Shown here: piece after piece, positions 15,325 to 24,500 of the stretch
Layout of the letters: every line of letters starts with the position of its first letter
Numbering within the stretch: the first letter of the stretch is position 1
From: JAFAXD01 sp963816775
GTDB lineage: Bacteria > Pseudomonadota > Alphaproteobacteria > Rhizobiales > Xanthobacteraceae
Length of the DNA: 64,000 nt
NCBI GenBank assembly: GCA_963816775.1
Contig: CAWFLX010000025.1
Coordinates: forward strand, 1-64,000
Reading direction: 5' to 3'
Translations under genes and position numbers: made by a program
Notes under the pieces: generated by a model
Told to the model about the DNA's origin: nothing
The model's database searches: none
What the model saw: the letters and a program-made list of their open reading frames with translations, nothing else

Positions 15325-16101
15325 ATGAGCAATCTGGCCGGCTTCGTCGACGACATTGCGCGCGCGCGCGTTCGCGTCGTCGATCTCACACAGACCCTGT
15401 CGCCGGATTTTCCGACCCTGGTGCTGCCGCCGCAATTCGGACAATGCGCGCCGTTTGCGATCAGCGAGATCTCGCGCTACGACGAACGCGGCGGCGGCGA
15501 ATGGTACTGGAACAACTTCAGTTGCAGCGAGCACACCGGAACGCATTTCGATGCGCCGATCCATTGGGTCACCGGCCGCGACCGAGCCCATAACTCGGTG
15601 GATACCATCGACCCCCGCGATTTTATCGCCGGAGCCTGCGTGATCGATTGCTCGCGCGAAGCCGCCGCCAACGAGGACTTCGTGCTCACGGTGCCGCGGA
15701 TCGAAGCGTGGGAAAATGAGCACGGCAAGATTCCCCCGCGCAGCTGGGTGTTGTTTCGCACCGACTGGCCGAAACTTCATCCCGGCAGTGCCTATCCCAA
15801 TCGCCGCCAGGACGGCGCGCATACCCCCGGCCCCTCGCCGGAGGCGGTGAAGTTCCTGCTCGACGAACGGGACATGCACGGGTTCGGGGTCGAATCGATC
15901 AACATCGACGCAGGCCAGGGCCGCAAATTCACCCCGCCGAACCCGGCGCATTCCCTCATCCTCGGCAGAGGTCGCTACGGACTGCAGTGTCTGTGCAACC
16001 TCGATCAGCTTCCCTCCACCGGCGCAGTCGTCGTCGCGGCCCCGCTGAAGATCAAGCAGGGCTCGGGCAGTCCGCTGCGGGTGCTCGCGATCGTGCCGTG
16101 A
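15325..16101 (+). CDS. Cyclase family protein (kynurenine-formamidase-like hydrolase)
   Basis: This 258-residue cytoplasmic metal hydrolase belongs to the cyclase/arylformamidase family. Its signature SEHTGTHFDAPIHW supplies H70, H74, D76 and H80 for metal binding. The first beta strand VRVVDLTQTLSPDFP and the tail GRYGLQCLCNLDQLPSTGAV are typical. Members open cyclic imides, isatin, or N-formylkynurenine. It starts with ATG 15325. It converges with the UbiD gene, and with it suggests breakdown of an aromatic amide or cyclic substrate. The specific reaction is unknown. Confidence 0.85.
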   Translation: MSNLAGFVDDIARARVRVVDLTQTLSPDFPTLVLPPQFGQCAPFAISEISRYDERGGGEWYWNNFSCSEHTGTHFDAPIHWVTGRDRAHNSVDTIDPRDFIAGACVIDCSREAAANEDFVLTVPRIEAWENEHGKIPPRSWVLFRTDWPKLHPGSAYPNRRQDGAHTPGPSPEAVKFLLDERDMHGFGVESINIDAGQGRKFTPPNPAHSLILGRGRYGLQCLCNLDQLPSTGAVVVAAPLKIKQGSGSPLRVLAIVP

Positions 16102-16148
16102 GCGATTGCTTGATGAGCCACAATCTCGAAAGCGTCGAAGCTGAGACG

Positions 16149-17684
16149 TCAATCCTTGTGGAACACGGTGAGCTTCGGCGCTTGTGTATCGAAGCCTAGC
16201 TCCGACCAGCGCGCGGCGACGCGCTCGTAAGTCTGCTGCCGCAGCAACGTTGAGCGCGGGAACTGCTTGATATAGCGGTGCGGCTTGCAGGCGTTGATCA
16301 GAACCTTGGAGCCGTAGGGCCGCGCCTCAGGCGGATATTGACTGGGATCGAGCCCGGTCGACCAGGTGTTGCGCAGGAAATCCAGATCCTCGCTCGGATT
16401 GCAGCGAGAGCTGAGCGCCCACATGACCTGGTTGAAATCGGTTGGATCGACGTCCTCGTCGACCGCGATCACCCACTTGGTGTAATAGGCCGCCGCCGGA
16501 CATTGCGCCGCCAGCGCCAGCACTTGCGCGGCATGGCCCGCGTACTGCTGCTTGAGCGATACGATCACCATGCCCCACCCTGAGGCCGCGGCCGGGTGCG
16601 AATAGGCCGACACCACGCCCGGGACGCCGATCCGCTCCAGGTCGTCAAGGATGCGGGCCGAACGCATGATCGCGTAATACGAGCCGATCTCGCACGATGG
16701 ATAGGTCGCCATCAACGCCGCCGTGATGATCGGCGATTTGCGCCGGTGGACGGCCTTGATCTCAATCACGGGTTGCTTCCCGCGTTCACCGCCGTAGTAG
16801 CCAGTGAACTCGCCGAGCGGACCTTCCATCTCGGCGTCGCCGGCGTGTAGAAGACCCTCGATCACGAGTTCCGCATGGGCCGGAATCGGCAGGCTGACGT
16901 GTTCGGCCGCTGTCAGCTCAACCGCGCGGCCCATGATGCCACCGGCCACGTCGAGCTCCGACTGATCGGCGCTGAACACCTGAGCGCCGACCATGAACAG
17001 GACCGGGTCGACCCCGTAAGCCGCGACCACTTCGCACGGCTCGCCGCGCGCCCACCAAGCCTCACGATCGAGGCGGCCGTGCTTGCCAGGCGAGCAGTAA
17101 AGCCCTACCCGGGCAGGCCCGTGCACCATCTGGCGGTAAACCCCGACGTTGATGCGGCCCGTCCGCGGATCACGCGTGAACGTGATATCGCCGGTGCCGA
17201 TATAACGCCCGCCATCGCCCGGCCAGAACTTTGGGCTCGGGAAGCTGGTGATGTCGATGTCGGAGCCCTGCTCGACGATCTCGTTCACCGGCGCTTCGCC
17301 CTTGGGAATATGCACCGGCGCAAGCCGATGCTTCATCAGATCGCGGGACGCCATGATCAGGTCCGACGTGCTCGCGTCGGGGTCGAGCCCGACCGCCAGC
17401 GCATAGCGTTCCTTGCTGGCGCCGAGCATGTTGGACAGGATGCGCGCGTCGGTGCGATTACCGACCAGATTGCTAAACAGCAGCGCCGGTGTTTCGGGGG
17501 TGCGGCCCGCCATGAATGTGATGGCCGCGAGTTCCTCATCCGGATCGACCGGCGCATTGATGCGCTTGAGCTGACCCGACTGCTCCACGAGCTTGAGCCA
17601 ATCGCGCAAATCCCGCCAGGCGACCGGCGTTCGGTCACCGGCGCCATCTGCGGCGGGTGCCCGATCGAGAACCAGTTCTTCCAT
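16149..17684 (-). CDS. UbiD-family (prenyl-FMN) decarboxylase
   Basis: This 511-residue member of the UbiD/3-octaprenyl-4-hydroxybenzoate carboxy-lyase family is full length. Motifs include ITFTRDPRTGRINVGVYRQM (cofactor-binding side), EGPLGEFTGYYGG (catalytic Glu region) and AVDEDVDPTDFNQVMWALS. These enzymes decarboxylate or carboxylate unsaturated and aromatic acids with prenylated FMN made by UbiX; no ubiX is in the window. It lacks a ubiquinone-operon context and sits beside a cyclase and transporter, so a catabolic role on an aromatic acid is more likely than quinone synthesis. Confidence 0.9.
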   Translation of the reverse strand: MEELVLDRAPAADGAGDRTPVAWRDLRDWLKLVEQSGQLKRINAPVDPDEELAAITFMAGRTPETPALLFSNLVGNRTDARILSNMLGASKERYALAVGLDPDASTSDLIMASRDLMKHRLAPVHIPKGEAPVNEIVEQGSDIDITSFPSPKFWPGDGGRYIGTGDITFTRDPRTGRINVGVYRQMVHGPARVGLYCSPGKHGRLDREAWWARGEPCEVVAAYGVDPVLFMVGAQVFSADQSELDVAGGIMGRAVELTAAEHVSLPIPAHAELVIEGLLHAGDAEMEGPLGEFTGYYGGERGKQPVIEIKAVHRRKSPIITAALMATYPSCEIGSYYAIMRSARILDDLERIGVPGVVSAYSHPAAASGWGMVIVSLKQQYAGHAAQVLALAAQCPAAAYYTKWVIAVDEDVDPTDFNQVMWALSSRCNPSEDLDFLRNTWSTGLDPSQYPPEARPYGSKVLINACKPHRYIKQFPRSTLLRQQTYERVAARWSELGFDTQAPKLTVFHKD

Positions 17685-17929
17685 CTCGCAACTCCGATGC
17701 TTGGCGGCTGCCTGATGGTCGGACGTTAGCCCAGATCACGGCGGCTGACACGGCGCTGACTGCAATGCTGGGCGCCGGATCAAGGGGTCTCGCTGCCGGC
17801 AGTCCGGTTCGGCGCGCCGAGCGTCAACACTCCGGTCGCGTGCCAGATTTTTGTCACGAAACCTGTCACATTGGCCCGCTAACACGTTACGATTGTAGCG
17901 AAAGCGCAATGGGCTCCGCGGGGAATGCA

Positions 17930-19897
17930 ATGGTCAATGGGACGAGGTGTGTAGGCGCGCTGTTCGGTGCGGGGCTCATGGTCGCAACTGGGATCAACTC
18001 GGTGGACGCACAGACATCAGCCTCCTCCTCTCCCGATCCAAGCCTGGTGACGCGTGGTGCCTACCTCGCCAAAGCGGCCGACTGCATGCCTTGTCACACG
18101 TCCGCCAAGGACAAACAGTTTGCCGGCGGCCTGAAGCTCGATACGCCGTTCGGCGCGATCTTCTCGCCCAACATCACGCCCGATCCCGACACCGGCATCG
18201 GCCGCTGGACCTACGAGGATTTCAAGAACGCGGTCCATGCCGGCATTCGCGCGGATGGTAGCTACCTCTATCCGGTGATGACCTACGATGCCTTCACGCT
18301 CATCACGGAGGACGACCTCAAGGCGCTGTGGGCCTACTTCCGCAGCATCCCGGCGATCAAGCAACAGAATCGCGGCAACGAGCTCGGGTTCCCGTTCGAC
18401 ATCCGCCTCACGCTGATGCCGTGGCGCTGGCTGTTCTTCACCGAAGGCTACTACAAGCAAAATCCAGCCAAGGGTCCACAGTGGAACCGCGGCGCCTATC
18501 TGGTCGAGGCGCTGGCACACTGCAGCGATTGCCACACGCCGCGCAACTTCATGGGCGCGACCATTGCGAGCAAATGGCTGCAGGGCGCGCGAATCGACCA
18601 ATGGTACGCGCCAAACATCACCGCCGAGGCGCTGCGCACCGTCAACAAATGGGACAAGGCGCGCCTTGTGGCCTTCCTGCGCAAGGGCGCCGGCAACAAC
18701 ACGACCGTACTCGGGCCGATGCAGGAGGTGGTGCACGACAGCCTGTCGTTCCTCACCGAATCCGATCTCGACGCGATGGCGACCTTCCTGCTCGACCTGC
18801 CGCCCGGCGCTGAAACGCCGCCCAAGCCGGTCGCAAAGAAGCTCGCGCCCGACGTCGAGGCGCGCGCGACCAAGCTCTACTCGGACAATTGTGCGTCCTG
18901 TCATCAGGCCGACGGTAAAGGCATCGCCAACCAGATCCCGCCGCTGGCCGGCAACCCGGCAATCCTGGCAGCCAAACCGTTCGACATCCTGGCGGCTGTG
19001 CTGCAGGGCGTTCCGGCGCGCGACGACATTATTGCGATGCCGAGCTTTGCGGGTTCGCTCGGCGATCAGAGCGTGGCCGACCTCGCCAACTACGTGCGCA
19101 CCGGCTTCGGCAACGAGGCCTCCCCGAACGCCACCCCCAGCATGGTGGCGGCGTGGCGCTCGACGCTATCGCTACCGGTCTACGCCAGCGCATCGGCCCG
19201 CACGTTCGACTGCCCCAGCGTCGGTCAAGGAGGTAGCGCGAGCTTCGATCCCAGCGTGATTGCCGGGCTCGGCCGCGAGCTCAGTCAGCGCTCGGTCTCC
19301 TATGCGCAACTGGTCGCCGACTATCAGGCAAAAAACCCGAAAGCCGGGCTGACCGATATCGTCAACAACCTGATCGCGGCCTACTGCCCGGTGGTCGCTG
19401 CCAATGCGTCGTTGTCGAACGAAGGCAAGAGCCGGGCGCTGGCCCGGTTCGGGCGCGAGATCACATCCTATGTCACCAGCATGAACATCACCGAGACCGA
19501 GCCTGACGTCGGGATCGTATGGGCAACGCCGCTCGGCGCATCGCTGCTCGAGCACGACCCGACGTGGCAGCCCACCCTGAAATGTCCAGCAGCCGACAAG
19601 TCTGGCGTGCCCGCTTCCCTGCTTGACGCCGCCACAAAACTCGAGGGCAAGCCCGATCTCAACATCGGCTCGCAAGCGGCAAGCACCCAGGCCGACACGT
19701 TGGCGACGCAGAACCCCAAGGCCAAGCTCGCCGACGTCGCCAACGCACTGATCCTCGCCTATTGCCAAGGCGTGAGCGGGCTCTCCGGGCTGGAGCCGGC
19801 CCAGAAGACCGCGGCGATGACGCGCTATGGTGAAGTCGTGATCGAGGCACTGCAGGCGAAGGCTGCCGCGCAGCCCGCCGCGCCGGCAGCGAAGTAA
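17930..19897 (+). CDS. Tri-heme membrane-associated cytochrome c with duplicated C-terminal domain
   Basis: This 655-residue periplasmic cytochrome has a signal peptide (residues 1-27, VDAQ). Three heme c sites are present: C52-x2-C55-H56, C198-x2-C201-H202, C321-x2-C324-H325. This layout matches the cytochrome subunit of alcohol/aldehyde or gluconate dehydrogenases, which passes electrons to ubiquinol oxidase. Residues about 425-650 are extra: two copies of a unit of about 100 residues, each ending NPKA-x-L-x-D-x2-N-x-LI-x-AYC (468-486, 594-612) with an earlier paired Cys (428, 552). I chose the ATG at 17930 behind GGGGAA; 17909 is an alternative. No dehydrogenase subunit is adjacent. Confidence 0.88.
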   Translation: MVNGTRCVGALFGAGLMVATGINSVDAQTSASSSPDPSLVTRGAYLAKAADCMPCHTSAKDKQFAGGLKLDTPFGAIFSPNITPDPDTGIGRWTYEDFKNAVHAGIRADGSYLYPVMTYDAFTLITEDDLKALWAYFRSIPAIKQQNRGNELGFPFDIRLTLMPWRWLFFTEGYYKQNPAKGPQWNRGAYLVEALAHCSDCHTPRNFMGATIASKWLQGARIDQWYAPNITAEALRTVNKWDKARLVAFLRKGAGNNTTVLGPMQEVVHDSLSFLTESDLDAMATFLLDLPPGAETPPKPVAKKLAPDVEARATKLYSDNCASCHQADGKGIANQIPPLAGNPAILAAKPFDILAAVLQGVPARDDIIAMPSFAGSLGDQSVADLANYVRTGFGNEASPNATPSMVAAWRSTLSLPVYASASARTFDCPSVGQGGSASFDPSVIAGLGRELSQRSVSYAQLVADYQAKNPKAGLTDIVNNLIAAYCPVVAANASLSNEGKSRALARFGREITSYVTSMNITETEPDVGIVWATPLGASLLEHDPTWQPTLKCPAADKSGVPASLLDAATKLEGKPDLNIGSQAASTQADTLATQNPKAKLADVANALILAYCQGVSGLSGLEPAQKTAAMTRYGEVVIEALQAKAAAQPAAPAAK

Positions 19898-19978
19898 CGT
19901 TTCCTAGCGCGCGACAGTCAGCTTGTTTCGGGCGTGACGGCGGAGTTGACCTCTCCGAATTGCTCCGAATTGGCGTAG

Positions 19979-21142
19979 TCACTCCCACAATCGCCCGGAC
20001 GCGATCTCGGCGCCGTCGGCGAGTGCCTGCAACTTGGCCCAGACGATCGAGTTTGCCACCAGCGGCGGGGCGCTGCCCACGAACGTCCCGAAGCCGCAAT
20101 CCACGCCGGCGATCACGCGGTCTCGACCAACGATGTCGGCGTAGCGGCAGATCCGCTGCGCGACCAGTCGCGGGTGTTCAACAAAGTTGGTGGTGGAATC
20201 GATCACGCCTGGAATCAGGATCTTCTCGTCTGGAATCTCGATCGCCTCCAAGTCCTCCCATTCGTGCTCGTGACGCGGGTTGGCGCCTTCGAAGCTCAGC
20301 GCCTGCGGGCGGGCCTTGAAGCAAATATCGATGATCTTGCTGAGCGGGAGGTCGTGGGTGTGCGGGCCCTCGTAGTTGCCCCAGCAAATATGAAGCCGCA
20401 TCGCATCCTCGGGGATTCCGACGGTCGCCGCATTGAGGGCTTCGATGTTGCGTTCCGCAATCTTACGGAATTCGTCATCGGTGAGGTGACGGTATTGGTT
20501 GTTGCGCGCGGAACCGAGATCGGGGGCGTCGATCTGCAACAGAAAGCCGGCCGCGACAATCGCCTCGTACTCAACGCGCATCACCTTGGCGAGCGCCTCC
20601 AGATAAGCGGCCTCGTCGGGATAGTGCAGATTGATGACAAAGCGGGTGAGAATGCCCGGCGACGGTGCGGTCATGAACGTGTCCGCCGGCTGGGCCTTGT
20701 CGATGGCGGCGGTGAGGTGCGCAAGATCACGCTCGAGTGGCGCGCGGTCCGCATAGGCGAGTGGGCTGACGCATCCCGGAAACGGGATGTCACCAAACTT
20801 CACCATCCGCTGCATGAAGTCGGGATGGTCGAGCTGGTCACGGCCGATCATGACGTCACGCCCCTTCTCGGCGGCGCGCGGGTCCATCGCAATGCCGGTC
20901 ACGCGGTGGCGGACATACATCGTGTAGGACGGCTTGCTCATCTCGCCGTCGCTCACCACGTCGATGCCACACGCGACTTGCTTTGCGACCACGTCCTCGA
21001 CCGCCTTGGCACTCTGCATCTCGAACGTGGCCGGCTCGACCTTCTCGCCGCGCTCCTTGGCGAGAATGAGATCGACCAGCGGCTTCGGCCGCGGCAGGCT
21101 GCCGACATGAGTCGTGAGAACGCGGTCGGTCGAGAGTTTCAT
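19979..21142 (-). CDS. MetE-like cobalamin-independent methyltransferase family protein
   Basis: This 387-residue zinc-dependent thiol methyl/alkyl transferase resembles the C-terminal half of MetE. It opens TTHVGSLPRP, and zinc ligands are expected in LHICWGNYEGPH (His and Cys) and AGVDCGFGTF (Cys). Lone C-terminal-type proteins act on methylated donors or, in one branch, on epoxyalkane:coenzyme M adducts; the donor here is unknown. The ATG at 21142 overlaps the TGA of lpxB (ATGA), so it is translationally coupled to lipid A synthesis genes. That is an unusual partner for this family. Confidence 0.82.
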   Translation of the reverse strand: MKLSTDRVLTTHVGSLPRPKPLVDLILAKERGEKVEPATFEMQSAKAVEDVVAKQVACGIDVVSDGEMSKPSYTMYVRHRVTGIAMDPRAAEKGRDVMIGRDQLDHPDFMQRMVKFGDIPFPGCVSPLAYADRAPLERDLAHLTAAIDKAQPADTFMTAPSPGILTRFVINLHYPDEAAYLEALAKVMRVEYEAIVAAGFLLQIDAPDLGSARNNQYRHLTDDEFRKIAERNIEALNAATVGIPEDAMRLHICWGNYEGPHTHDLPLSKIIDICFKARPQALSFEGANPRHEHEWEDLEAIEIPDEKILIPGVIDSTTNFVEHPRLVAQRICRYADIVGRDRVIAGVDCGFGTFVGSAPPLVANSIVWAKLQALADGAEIASGRLWE

Positions 21143-22326
21143 GGCAATGCGTTCCGGTGAGCGAGAGTCTCAAGGACGATTTGCGCGGCGCGCGCGCTGG
21201 GCGCAGCCTTGCCGATCTCCATGATGCTGTCGAGCCGTGCGAAAGCATCGACCTGTCGCGCCCGCTCCGGCGTTGCACCGAGCAGCGGCGTAGCCAGCGC
21301 AGCCAGGCGCTCCGGGGTTGCGGCCCGTTGCAGGAGCTCCGGTATGGCGTTCTCGCCGAGGACGAGGTTTGCGAGCACGATCGTTGATCCGCGTAGAAGC
21401 AGGTGCCCGATCGCCTCCTCGAACAGCGAAACCCGATAGACCACGACGCTTGGCACACCCGCGAGCGCGAGTTCGAGCGTCACCGTTCCGGAAACCGCGA
21501 GCGCTGCGCGCGCGGTGCGAAAGGCGCGCGACTTCTCGCCCCCCTCGACCACGATCCGCGGTCGGATTGCCCACTTCGCAATGCCTTCCTCCACCTTGGC
21601 GAGAACGCTCGGAACGGTCGGCAGCACGAGCTCGAGCGGCCCGCAGCGTGCGTCGATCAGCGCTACCGCGGCGCCGAGCAGATCAAGATGACGGGCGATT
21701 TCGCTCGATCGGCTTCCGGGCAGCACCAGCAGGACCGGCGGCGACGCGTTGCGGCGGGCGCGCTCGGCGGCGTTGGGCCGCAGATCGGTGGCGGTCTCGA
21801 TCAGGGGGTGGCCCACATAGGTGCAGGGCGGGCCGCCCAGCTCCTGATGCGCGTGCGGCTCGAACGGGAGCAGCGCCAACAAGTGATCAACGTAACGGCG
21901 CATCGCGCGCGCGCGCCCCGGTCGCCACGCCCAGACGGTCGGAGACACGTAGTCGACGATCGGAATATTTGGCGCTGCGGCACGCACGCGTCGTGCAACC
22001 CGGTGGGTGAAGTCCGGGCTGTCGATAATCACCAACACATCGGGACGCTGCGTCACCACCGCCAGCGCGGTTTCGCGGATTCGGCGCAGCAACATCGGCA
22101 GGCGCGCGAACACGGCGTTGAATCCAACGATCGCAAGTTGATCGATCGCAAACAGGCTTTCGAGGCCCTGCTCGGCCATGTGGCGACCGCCGATGCCGGC
22201 AAACTCGACGGGCCGTCCGGCCGAGGCAGCGAGCGCCTGCATCAGGCCGGCGCCGAGGCGGTCGCCCAATTCCTCGCACGCCACCAGGAAAATCCGCAGC
22301 GGCCGCGTCGGTGCGGGTGCATTCAC
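21139..22326 (-). CDS. lpxB: Lipid-A-disaccharide synthase
   Basis: This 395-residue GT19 glycosyltransferase condenses UDP-2,3-diacylglucosamine with lipid X to form the lipid A disaccharide on the inner membrane's cytoplasmic face. Motifs are the N-terminal VACEELGDRLGAGLMQAL, FAGIGGRHMAEQG, DSPDFTHRVARRV, YVSPTVWAWRPGRA and LPGSRSSEIARHL. It follows lpxI with an ATGA overlap. This closes the lpxD-fabZ-lpxA-lpxI-lpxB block in the usual alphaproteobacterial order. Confidence 0.96.
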   Translation of the reverse strand: MNAPAPTRPLRIFLVACEELGDRLGAGLMQALAASAGRPVEFAGIGGRHMAEQGLESLFAIDQLAIVGFNAVFARLPMLLRRIRETALAVVTQRPDVLVIIDSPDFTHRVARRVRAAAPNIPIVDYVSPTVWAWRPGRARAMRRYVDHLLALLPFEPHAHQELGGPPCTYVGHPLIETATDLRPNAAERARRNASPPVLLVLPGSRSSEIARHLDLLGAAVALIDARCGPLELVLPTVPSVLAKVEEGIAKWAIRPRIVVEGGEKSRAFRTARAALAVSGTVTLELALAGVPSVVVYRVSLFEEAIGHLLLRGSTIVLANLVLGENAIPELLQRAATPERLAALATPLLGATPERARQVDAFARLDSIMEIGKAAPSARAAQIVLETLAHRNALP

Positions 22327-23234
22327 GATACCGGCCCGCCGTCGCGCACGCCTGCGACGAAGATATTGGCTTTATCCGCGAGCGCCATCACCCGCGCCGG
22401 CTCAACGATGATGACACCGCCCGCGACCACCGCGAGGCCGGCAAGACCGGCGGCCGCAATGTGCTCGACCGTCGACGGCCCGACCGTAGGCAGATCGAAG
22501 CGGCGATCCTGACTGGGCTTGGGCGCCTTTACCAACACGCCGGTGCCGGCGGCAGAGCGTATGCGGCCTCCCCGGCGCATTTCGGCAATATGCGCCAGCA
22601 TGTGGTCGGTGCCTTCCGCGGCTTCGACGGCGAGCACGCGGCCGTCGGCGACTACGGCAGCCTGTCCGACGTCAAACGGCCCGGTCGCCGCCAACAGGGC
22701 CAGCCCGCGCGTGATATCTGCCTCGTCACGCGGCGTAGGCGCAAACCGTCCGACATGGCCAAGCGGTGCGAGGATCTGCGGGGCAACCTCGTGGGCGCCG
22801 ACTAGTCGAAATCCGTAGTCCTCGAGAATACGTCCGATGCCCGACAACAGATGGTCGTCCCCGCCGCGGTAGGCGCGGATGATGCGGGGCATGACGCGCA
22901 GCGTCTCGATATCGAGCCGCAATTGCTGGATCGTCGGGCGCACCAGCGTTCCGATCAGCACCAGATCGCGGCAACCCTCACTTCGCGCCAGTCGCGAAAA
23001 GCGTCCAAGCTGACCGATGTGGATCCAATGGTGCCGGAAGCGCTCAACCGCAGCGGGGTCGGCCCAGCCGTGCAGCGGGAACATCACGACGCCGCGCCCC
23101 TGCCCGACGAGCGCATCGGCAACCGTCGCTGGCAGGCTGCCGCCGCCGCAAACGACGGCAACCGGATCGGTGGCTTTCGAAGCTGCGGCACCGGCAACCG
23201 CAGTTGAACTCATCGGCGCGTGCCCGCAACTCAC
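22323..23234 (-). CDS. lpxI: UDP-2,3-diacylglucosamine pyrophosphatase LpxI
   Basis: This is the LpxI type (DUF1009), which replaces LpxH in alphaproteobacteria and cleaves UDP-diacylglucosamine to lipid X. It carries VAVVCGGGSLPATVADAL near the N-terminus and ends with GTGVLVKAPKPSQDRRFDLPT and AGVIIVEPARV-like sequence (GGVIIVEPARVMALAD). The GTG at 23234 overlaps the lpxA stop (GTGA). An internal ATG at 23213 is an equally plausible start and fits family length. Confidence 0.93.
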   Translation of the reverse strand: MSCGHAPMSSTAVAGAAASKATDPVAVVCGGGSLPATVADALVGQGRGVVMFPLHGWADPAAVERFRHHWIHIGQLGRFSRLARSEGCRDLVLIGTLVRPTIQQLRLDIETLRVMPRIIRAYRGGDDHLLSGIGRILEDYGFRLVGAHEVAPQILAPLGHVGRFAPTPRDEADITRGLALLAATGPFDVGQAAVVADGRVLAVEAAEGTDHMLAHIAEMRRGGRIRSAAGTGVLVKAPKPSQDRRFDLPTVGPSTVEHIAAAGLAGLAVVAGGVIIVEPARVMALADKANIFVAGVRDGGPVS

Positions 23235-24037
23235 GGCGTTTCGCCTTCCGCACGATGAACCGCCATGGTGAGCGGGCGCGCACCGGCGCGCACGAACTCA
23301 ACGACCTTGGCGACCAGCGGATGATCGCTCATCGCCTTGGCCACTTGATCGAAGCGCTCCCGGAACGTTCCGACTCCAAAGAACATCGCCTGATAGGCCT
23401 GCCGCAGCGCGTGGATATCCGCCTTGGAAAAATCGCGCCGGCGCAGCCCGACCACATTGAGTCCAATCAAGTCGGCAAGCGGTCCTTGCGCGAGGCCCCA
23501 GGGAATGACGTCAGCACGCACACCCGAGAGGCCAACGATCATAGCGCCTTCGCCGATCCGCACGAACTGGCGAACCGCGGCTTGGCCGCCGAACACCACG
23601 TTGTCACCGACGCTGACATGACCCCCGAGCACCACGTTGTTGGCGAAGGTTACTGCGTCCCCGACCTTGCAATCGTGCGCCACATGCGAGCCCACCATAA
23701 AAAAACAGTGGTTCCCGACTTCGGTGACACCGCGGTCCTCCTCGGTCCCGATATTCATCGTGACGTTTTCGCGAATATCGCAATCGGTACCGACAATGAG
23801 CCGCGTCGGGCCGCCTTTGTATTTGATCGACTGGGGCGGAGTGCCGAGCGATGCGAACGGATAAATAACCGTGCGCGAGCCGATGCTCGTATGGCCAGCA
23901 ACGTGCACATGGGCGACAAGGCGAACACTATCGCCGATCACTACGTGCGGACCGATGACGCAATAAGGTCCGACGAATACGTCGTTGCCCAGCACCGCGC
24001 CGCTGGCGACGCGCGCGGTGGGATCTACCACCGTCAT
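23231..24037 (-). CDS. lpxA: UDP-N-acetylglucosamine acyltransferase
   Basis: This 268-residue left-handed beta-helix acyltransferase catalyses the first step of lipid A synthesis. Hexapeptide repeats run through residues 1-190 (AVLGNDVFVGPYCVIGPHVV and following). The catalytic His lies in GSHVAHDCKVGD, and the C-terminal helical domain has NVVGLRRRDFS. One base separates it from fabZ. Length is normal. Confidence 0.96.
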   Translation of the reverse strand: MTVVDPTARVASGAVLGNDVFVGPYCVIGPHVVIGDSVRLVAHVHVAGHTSIGSRTVIYPFASLGTPPQSIKYKGGPTRLIVGTDCDIRENVTMNIGTEEDRGVTEVGNHCFFMVGSHVAHDCKVGDAVTFANNVVLGGHVSVGDNVVFGGQAAVRQFVRIGEGAMIVGLSGVRADVIPWGLAQGPLADLIGLNVVGLRRRDFSKADIHALRQAYQAMFFGVGTFRERFDQVAKAMSDHPLVAKVVEFVRAGARPLTMAVHRAEGETP

Positions 24038-24038
24038 C

Positions 24039-24500
24039 TTACTTGTCCGCGATGATGGCGCCGACTTCCGCTTCGGCGACGAGATCGCCCCCGACCTTCG
24101 CTTCGCCGCGGTACCACCACATCATCTTGCGCCGGTTGATCTTGGTCATGTGATACTCGACCGTGTCCCCCGGCACGACAGGCTTGCGGAAGCGTGCCTT
24201 ATCGATCGTGAGAAAATAGACGAGCTGCGGCTTCTCGGTCGCGCCCAGGGACTTGAGGCAAAGCACGCCCGCGGTCTGCGCCATACCTTCGATAAGCAAC
24301 ACCCCCGGAAACACCGGATTGTTGGGGAAATGGCCGAGAAACTGCGGCTCGTTGACGGTCACGTTCTTAATGCCGATGGCGAAGTCGTCAGCGCGCAAGT
24401 TTACGATCCGGTCCACCATCAGGAACGGATACCGGTGCGGCAACAGCTTCAGGATCTCGGCAATGTCGACGGCCTCGAGCGTCAGGTTCGCGTCGTTCAT
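24039..24500 (-). CDS. fabZ: 3-hydroxyacyl-ACP dehydratase FabZ
   Basis: This 153-residue hotdog-fold dehydratase acts in fatty-acid elongation. The catalytic pair lies in GHFPNNPVFPGVLLIEGMAQ (His in GHFP; Glu in LIEGMAQ). HRYPFLMVDRI near the N-terminus is the family hallmark. It overlaps the lpxD stop by four bases. Its placement between lpxD and lpxA links supply of hydroxyacyl-ACP for lipid A with general fatty-acid synthesis. Confidence 0.96.
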   Translation of the reverse strand: MNDANLTLEAVDIAEILKLLPHRYPFLMVDRIVNLRADDFAIGIKNVTVNEPQFLGHFPNNPVFPGVLLIEGMAQTAGVLCLKSLGATEKPQLVYFLTIDKARFRKPVVPGDTVEYHMTKINRRKMMWWYRGEAKVGGDLVAEAEVGAIIADK

